From Helicobacteraceae bacterium (GTDB lineage: Bacteria > Campylobacterota > Campylobacteria > Campylobacterales > Sulfurimonadaceae): a DNA stretch of 64,000 nucleotides. This document shows positions 60,055 through 64,000 of the stretch, piece after piece. Under the pieces are notes generated by a model. It did not search any database. It had not been told where the DNA came from and saw only the letters and a list, made by a program, of their open reading frames with translations. The stretch is from the NCBI GenBank assembly GCA_947498025.1, contig CANMJR010000001.1, positions 62,001 to 126,000 on the forward strand. The letters are read 5' to 3'. The position numbers were made by a program, and so were the translations under genes. The number at the start of each line of letters is the position of its first letter. Within the stretch, counting starts at the first letter, position 1.

Positions 60055-61698
60055 GTGTTAGATAAAATGTCAGCAAATCAAAGATTGATAGTAGCCGTAG
60101 TATTGTCGGTTGTTTTTTTCGTAGCTTATACAGCAATTTTTCCACCAGCAAAACCAGAGGTAGCGGATGCTCAGAAGAGCCAAAATGTTCAGATAAAAAA
60201 AGATTCACAAAATAATGAAGCAACAGCAGTTGCAGCAAAGGTTGAAGAAGCAACAGGTCATGCTATCTCAGAGCAAGAAAAAATAGCTCAGAGTGCTTCG
60301 AGTACTATTGCAACTATCAAAAATAAAAATTTTATTTTGAAAATAGATACTTTAGGGCGTATCTCTTCAAAAGAACTACTTCAAGAGATGTATAATGATA
60401 AGGAGGAACACCATGCGCAGCTTATTCCTGCTTTTGGAACTAAGCCGCTTTTTGTAAGATTTTTAGACGATGCTATTAATAAAGAAGCTACAACAGTTGT
60501 ATATAGCGCAAGTGCATCAGAAGTAACGGTAGAGGATGCTCCTCAAAAAGTGACTTTGACTCAGAAGCTATCAGATTTAGTAGTGACAAAAGAGCTTACA
60601 TTTTATGCAGATGGACATTATGATGCAGTAGTAAATGTTTCACAAGATAAAAAATATTTTGTCTATTTAGGTCAGAGACCGAAGATTACAGAACAGATGA
60701 TGACCGTCTCAGGTGCCATGGTATATACGGATGATAAGTTGGTTACAATAGTTGCAGACGGCGATGCTGAGGGAAGAAAATCTTTTTCCGGTGTTGAGCT
60801 TATCTCCGCATTTGATCAATATTCTGCAACAATCATGTATGGTTTTGCGACCGACACAAATATTATAGTGGAGCGAGATAAAGACAGTAATCCGGTTGTC
60901 TATTTTGAATCTCTTCAGTCAATGAAGTTCAGCGGCTATATTGGTCAAAAAAATTATAAAATACTCGAGAGTATAAATCCTGTTTTAACAAATGCAATAG
61001 AATATGGTTGGTTTACATTTGCATCTAAACCACTTTTTCAGCTTTTATCATGGTTATATAGTATATTTGGAAACTGGGGTTGGTCTATAATCGCTCTCAC
61101 ATTAATCATTAGAGTTATTCTCTACCCTTTGACCTACAAGGGTATGGTTTCTATGCAAAAAATGAAAGATATTGCACCGAAAATCAAAGAGCTTCAAGCG
61201 AAATATAAAGGTGATCCGCAACGCATGAATGCAGCGGTTATGGATATGTACAAAAAACATGGAGCAAACCCGCTTGGTGGTTGTCTGCCAATGATTTTAC
61301 AAATTCCTGTCTTTTTTGCAATTTATCGTGTACTATTAAATGCGGTTGAGCTTCAGGGAGCTCCATGGATGTTCTGGATTCATGACCTTTCAAAAATGGA
61401 TCATCTATACATTTTACCTATTCTTATGGGTGCATCAATGTATTATCAACAAAAGCTTACACCAAACAATTTTACAGACCCGATGCAAGAGAAAGTTTTT
61501 AAATTTTTACCGATTATATTTACATTCTTCTTCTTAACGTTCCCGTCAGGTTTGGTTCTTTACTGGTTTGTAAATAATCTTTTCTCAATTACGCAACAGT
61601 TTATAGTTAATCAGCAGTTTAAAAATGCAAAAGATGCAGAGATAGCAGCGCATGCACACCATGAGAAAAAAGAAGTGACGGAGAAAAAAGATGATTAA
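60055..61698 (+). CDS. yidC: Membrane protein insertase YidC
   Basis: YidC inserts and folds inner-membrane proteins alone or with SecYEG. The 547-residue protein starts with GTG (VLDKM...), has an N-terminal TM helix (about 11-26), a large periplasmic domain (about 50-320), then the conserved five-helix core with KGMVSMQKMKDIAPKIKELQ, GCLPMILQIPVFFAIYRVL and LVLYWFVNNLFSITQQ. The His/Lys-rich C-terminus may contact ribosomes. jag overlaps its end by 8 bp. Confidence 0.97.
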   Translation: MLDKMSANQRLIVAVVLSVVFFVAYTAIFPPAKPEVADAQKSQNVQIKKDSQNNEATAVAAKVEEATGHAISEQEKIAQSASSTIATIKNKNFILKIDTLGRISSKELLQEMYNDKEEHHAQLIPAFGTKPLFVRFLDDAINKEATTVVYSASASEVTVEDAPQKVTLTQKLSDLVVTKELTFYADGHYDAVVNVSQDKKYFVYLGQRPKITEQMMTVSGAMVYTDDKLVTIVADGDAEGRKSFSGVELISAFDQYSATIMYGFATDTNIIVERDKDSNPVVYFESLQSMKFSGYIGQKNYKILESINPVLTNAIEYGWFTFASKPLFQLLSWLYSIFGNWGWSIIALTLIIRVILYPLTYKGMVSMQKMKDIAPKIKELQAKYKGDPQRMNAAVMDMYKKHGANPLGGCLPMILQIPVFFAIYRVLLNAVELQGAPWMFWIHDLSKMDHLYILPILMGASMYYQQKLTPNNFTDPMQEKVFKFLPIIFTFFFLTFPSGLVLYWFVNNLFSITQQFIVNQQFKNAKDAEIAAHAHHEKKEVTEKKDD

Positions 61699-62632
61699 GA
61701 TAGAGTCACCTACGCTTGAGGCCGCTTACAAAGATGCTTCGACCGCTCTTAACTGCTCCGTAACTGAACTGAAAATAGAGGTAGTGCAAGTTCCAAGCAG
61801 GGGTGTGTTTGGTCTGTTCAAGAAAAATGCTATTATCGTAGCTACTAGAGACATGAAAGAGACACCGGCACCAATTGTACATAAAGAGGTAGCTAAGGTT
61901 GAAAGAGTTGTAGAATTACCTAAAGAAGAAAAAAAAGAGCTGCCTAAAGAAGAAAAAAGAGTAGAAGTTAACCCTTATATAAAAAAACAGGTTGAAAAAC
62001 CTAAAAAAGAGAAACAGGATTTAAAGCAGCAAGTTTCGCACACAATTTTAAACGACACTATTATGCCGGCTTCTTTTGTAAGCATACAAGATGAAGATGA
62101 TTATGAAGAGGATGTCTCTTCCTATTTAGCAGATTATGATGATGAAGAAGATCTTGCAGCAAAAGAGAATATTTTAGAAATTGCTGCAATAGTTGAAAAA
62201 GAGGTAAATGTACTTTTTGATTTAACTTGCTTTAATATAGATAAAATAGATGTAAGTGTTTATGATGAAAATACATTGCTGATGGAATTTAAAGGTGAAG
62301 ACGCTGCGCTTTTAATCGGAAAAGAGGGCTACAGATATAAAGCACTTTCATATATGATATTTAACTGGATTAATACAAAATATCAGATACAGCTTCGTCT
62401 AGAAATTGCAGAGTTTTTAAAGAATCAGGAAGAAGCAGTTTTAAGATATTTGGTAAATGTTTGTGAAAATATCGAAAGAGATGGAAAAGCGCAAACTAAA
62501 ATACTTGATGGAGTTTTGGTACAGATTGCCCTGAAAGAACTTCGTGAAAAGTATCCTAATAAATATGTAGTAATCCGCTCAACTCGAGATGGGCTAAAAT
62601 ATATTATTATTAATGATTATCATACAAATTAA
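61691..62632 (+). CDS. jag: Jag (SpoIIIJ-associated) KH-R3H RNA-binding protein
   Basis: Jag/KhpB proteins carry an N-terminal Jag domain, a KH domain and an R3H domain. Here the N-terminal 55 residues (TLEAAYKDASTALNCSV...GVFGLFKKNAIIVA) fit Jag_N. A long charged linker rich in Lys/Glu/Pro follows (about 60-160), then KH (FKGEDAALLIGKEGYRYKALSYMIF) and R3H-like helices at the C-terminus (about 240-313). Position directly after yidC is the usual one. RNA targets are unknown. Confidence 0.9.
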   Translation: MIKIESPTLEAAYKDASTALNCSVTELKIEVVQVPSRGVFGLFKKNAIIVATRDMKETPAPIVHKEVAKVERVVELPKEEKKELPKEEKRVEVNPYIKKQVEKPKKEKQDLKQQVSHTILNDTIMPASFVSIQDEDDYEEDVSSYLADYDDEEDLAAKENILEIAAIVEKEVNVLFDLTCFNIDKIDVSVYDENTLLMEFKGEDAALLIGKEGYRYKALSYMIFNWINTKYQIQLRLEIAEFLKNQEEAVLRYLVNVCENIERDGKAQTKILDGVLVQIALKELREKYPNKYVVIRSTRDGLKYIIINDYHTN

Positions 62633-62635
62633 TAA

Positions 62636-63976
62636 ATGAATACAGACACAATCTCTGCCGTTGCAACAGCCAACGGCATAGGCTCTATTGCTATCATAAG
62701 AGTAAGCGGTAACAGAGCCTTAGAAATCGCAAAAAAATTAACGGCAAAAACAGATTTTACTCCGCGACATGCAACTCTGACAACCCTTTATAATCAGCAA
62801 AACGAACTTATAGATGAAGCAATTGTTATTTATTTCAAAGCGCCGTTCTCTTTTACTGCCGAAGATGTTGTAGAAATACAGTGCCATGGCGGTTTTATAG
62901 TTGCCCAGAGTATTCTAAAAGCAACGCTTTCATGTGGAGCAAGGCTGGCAACCGCAGGTGAGTTCAGCAAAAGAGCATTCTTTAACGGTCGTATAGATTT
63001 GAGTGAGGCTGAGGCGATAGCACAGCTTATAGAAGCAAAAAGTGAAGATGCAGCTAAAATACTGGCTCGTCAAATGAAAGGTGAACTCAAAGAGTTTATA
63101 GAAAAAATACGCGATGAAATTATCCATATTTTGGCCTACTCTGAAGTGAGCATTGATTATGCAGAAGAGGATTTACCAGAAGATTTGGTTGCTCAAATTG
63201 AGGCTAAGTTAAATAGTTTAAAGAAGAGTTTAGAAGAGACGCTGCATGCGAGCAGAGCCAGAGAAGGGCTTATGCAGGGCTTTAAAGTAGCTATTGTCGG
63301 TAAACCGAATGTCGGTAAAAGCTCACTCTTGAATGCACTCCTCAATTACAATCGTGCAATTGTCAGTTCTATTGCAGGAACAACAAGAGATACAATCGAA
63401 GAGCAGGTAAAAATCGGAACGCATCTGATTCGTATAGTTGATACTGCGGGAATCCGTGAGGCAAATGATGAGATAGAACGCATTGGCATTGAGCGTTCAC
63501 TCGAAGCTATAGAACAAAGCGATATAGTCGTGGCACTATTTGATGCAAGCAGAGAGTTTGATGCAGAAGATGAAACAATAGTCTCTTTAATCAATAAAAA
63601 TAGCACAAATAAAAAAGTTATTTTTGTAAAAAATAAAATAGATTTAGAACCGAAACTTTGGCATGTGGATTTAAAATTTGATTTAGAAGTTAACTCAAAA
63701 GAGAGTGTTAATTCTTTAGTAGAAGTTTTAAAAAGCATAATGGATAGAACGAACGCATCCGATGAGATTATGCTCATATCTCAAAGACAAATTTCTGCGG
63801 TAGAGAAAACTCTAAAAAATATTGATGAAGCTTTTGCACCGCTAGCTAATCAAGAACTTGAAATTTTCTCTTTTCATCTCAATGAGGCGGTAAAAGAGAT
63901 GGCAAATATTACTAGACCTTTTGAAAATGATGAGATGTTAGAGAAGATGTTCGGCTCTTTTTGCCTAGGAAAATAA
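62636..63976 (+). CDS. mnmE: tRNA modification GTPase MnmE
   Basis: MnmE with MnmG modifies the wobble uridine of tRNAs (cmnm5). The 446-residue protein has the N-terminal folate-binding-like domain (IVIYFKAPFSFTAEDVVEIQCHGG), a helical domain, and the inserted G domain with GKPNVGKSSLLNAL, GTTRDT, DTAGIREA and KNKIDL. The C-terminal CxGK motif is CLGK, which carries the catalytic cysteine. Length is normal. The stop overlaps the next ATG by 1 bp. Confidence 0.97.
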   Translation: MNTDTISAVATANGIGSIAIIRVSGNRALEIAKKLTAKTDFTPRHATLTTLYNQQNELIDEAIVIYFKAPFSFTAEDVVEIQCHGGFIVAQSILKATLSCGARLATAGEFSKRAFFNGRIDLSEAEAIAQLIEAKSEDAAKILARQMKGELKEFIEKIRDEIIHILAYSEVSIDYAEEDLPEDLVAQIEAKLNSLKKSLEETLHASRAREGLMQGFKVAIVGKPNVGKSSLLNALLNYNRAIVSSIAGTTRDTIEEQVKIGTHLIRIVDTAGIREANDEIERIGIERSLEAIEQSDIVVALFDASREFDAEDETIVSLINKNSTNKKVIFVKNKIDLEPKLWHVDLKFDLEVNSKESVNSLVEVLKSIMDRTNASDEIMLISQRQISAVEKTLKNIDEAFAPLANQELEIFSFHLNEAVKEMANITRPFENDEMLEKMFGSFCLGK

Positions 63977-64000
63977 TGAAGTATATTGCAATAGATTTAG
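63976..64000 (+). CDS. Start of a downstream gene, cut by the window edge
   Basis: Eight codons (MKYIAIDL) follow an ATG whose A is the last base of the mnmE stop codon. A hydrophobic strand followed by Asp is the usual start of actin-like ATPase-fold proteins such as RuvX or TsaB, but the fragment is far too short to assign. Confidence 0.5.

Noticed and set aside
1-64000. tRNA or rRNA genes
   Set aside because: None was recognised by eye; I could not run a covariance search, so a tRNA cannot be fully excluded.

Overview
The window is a 64-kb piece of an AT-rich chromosome from a Campylobacterota (epsilonproteobacterial) organism, most like a Sulfurimonas-type free-living relative of Campylobacter and Helicobacter. 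The strongest markers are a lysC-hobA-holB-folP cluster (HobA is, as I know it, confined to this phylum), the order cheY-prmA-ftsH-psd-like, nth beside a PEB4-type parvulin, serS followed by a TPR membrane protein, many c-di-GMP and PAS proteins, and a NosL-like copper lipoprotein.

Layout. 1-1.6 kb: a cut-off thioredoxin-fold protein divergent from a NosL-like lipoprotein, then two small envelope proteins. 1.6-9.9 kb: trpA with an Hpt protein, panB-ruvB-perM-like permease, lpxL-waaC facing away from a PDC sensor gene that runs into hisH-hisA. 10-18 kb: cheY-prmA-ftsH-psd-like behind a probable sigma-54 promoter, then serS and a TPR membrane protein on the other strand. 18-22.6 kb: a PAS-GGDEF-EAL protein, metF, serB and two small genes. 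22.76-28.26 kb: a 5.5-kb integrated element. 28.2-35.2 kb: rpsF-ssb-rpsR, polysaccharide deacetylase-dprA, tatB-tatC-queA and hemW. 35.3-44.7 kb: signalling proteins around rppH-lysC-hobA-holB-folP. 44.7-51 kb: cyclophilin, msrB, a P-loop ATPase, HU, two small genes (one XRE-like) and a FapA-domain protein with its partner. 51-64 kb: fba, cmoA, nth, parvulin, a PLP enzyme, clpB, a tetraheme protein, and the rpmH-rnpA-yidD-yidC-jag-mnmE cluster that lies near the origin in many bacteria.

Two pieces of genome plasticity stand out. First, a small element is inserted precisely in the 3' end of rpsR. It has 19-bp att repeats, paired 11-bp-spaced candidate integrase arm sites near both ends, a tyrosine integrase, an excisionase-like protein, a phiX174-type HUH replication initiator with a nested inverted repeat upstream that could be its origin, two ribbon-helix-helix proteins, and a two-gene DUF2335 membrane-protein cassette. 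I see no capsid, coat or secretion genes, so it looks like a cryptic replicon or satellite.

Second, a family of short MITE-like palindromic repeats (six copies plus a solo end) sits between genes and repeatedly supplies gene 3' ends. The acyltransferase and the decarboxylase-like protein both end in T-D-(V/I)-T-H from the same repeat end. MsrB ends in a longer tail read from the repeat, and hemW takes its stop codon from it. One hairpin in the repeat shows a compensatory base-pair change between copies.
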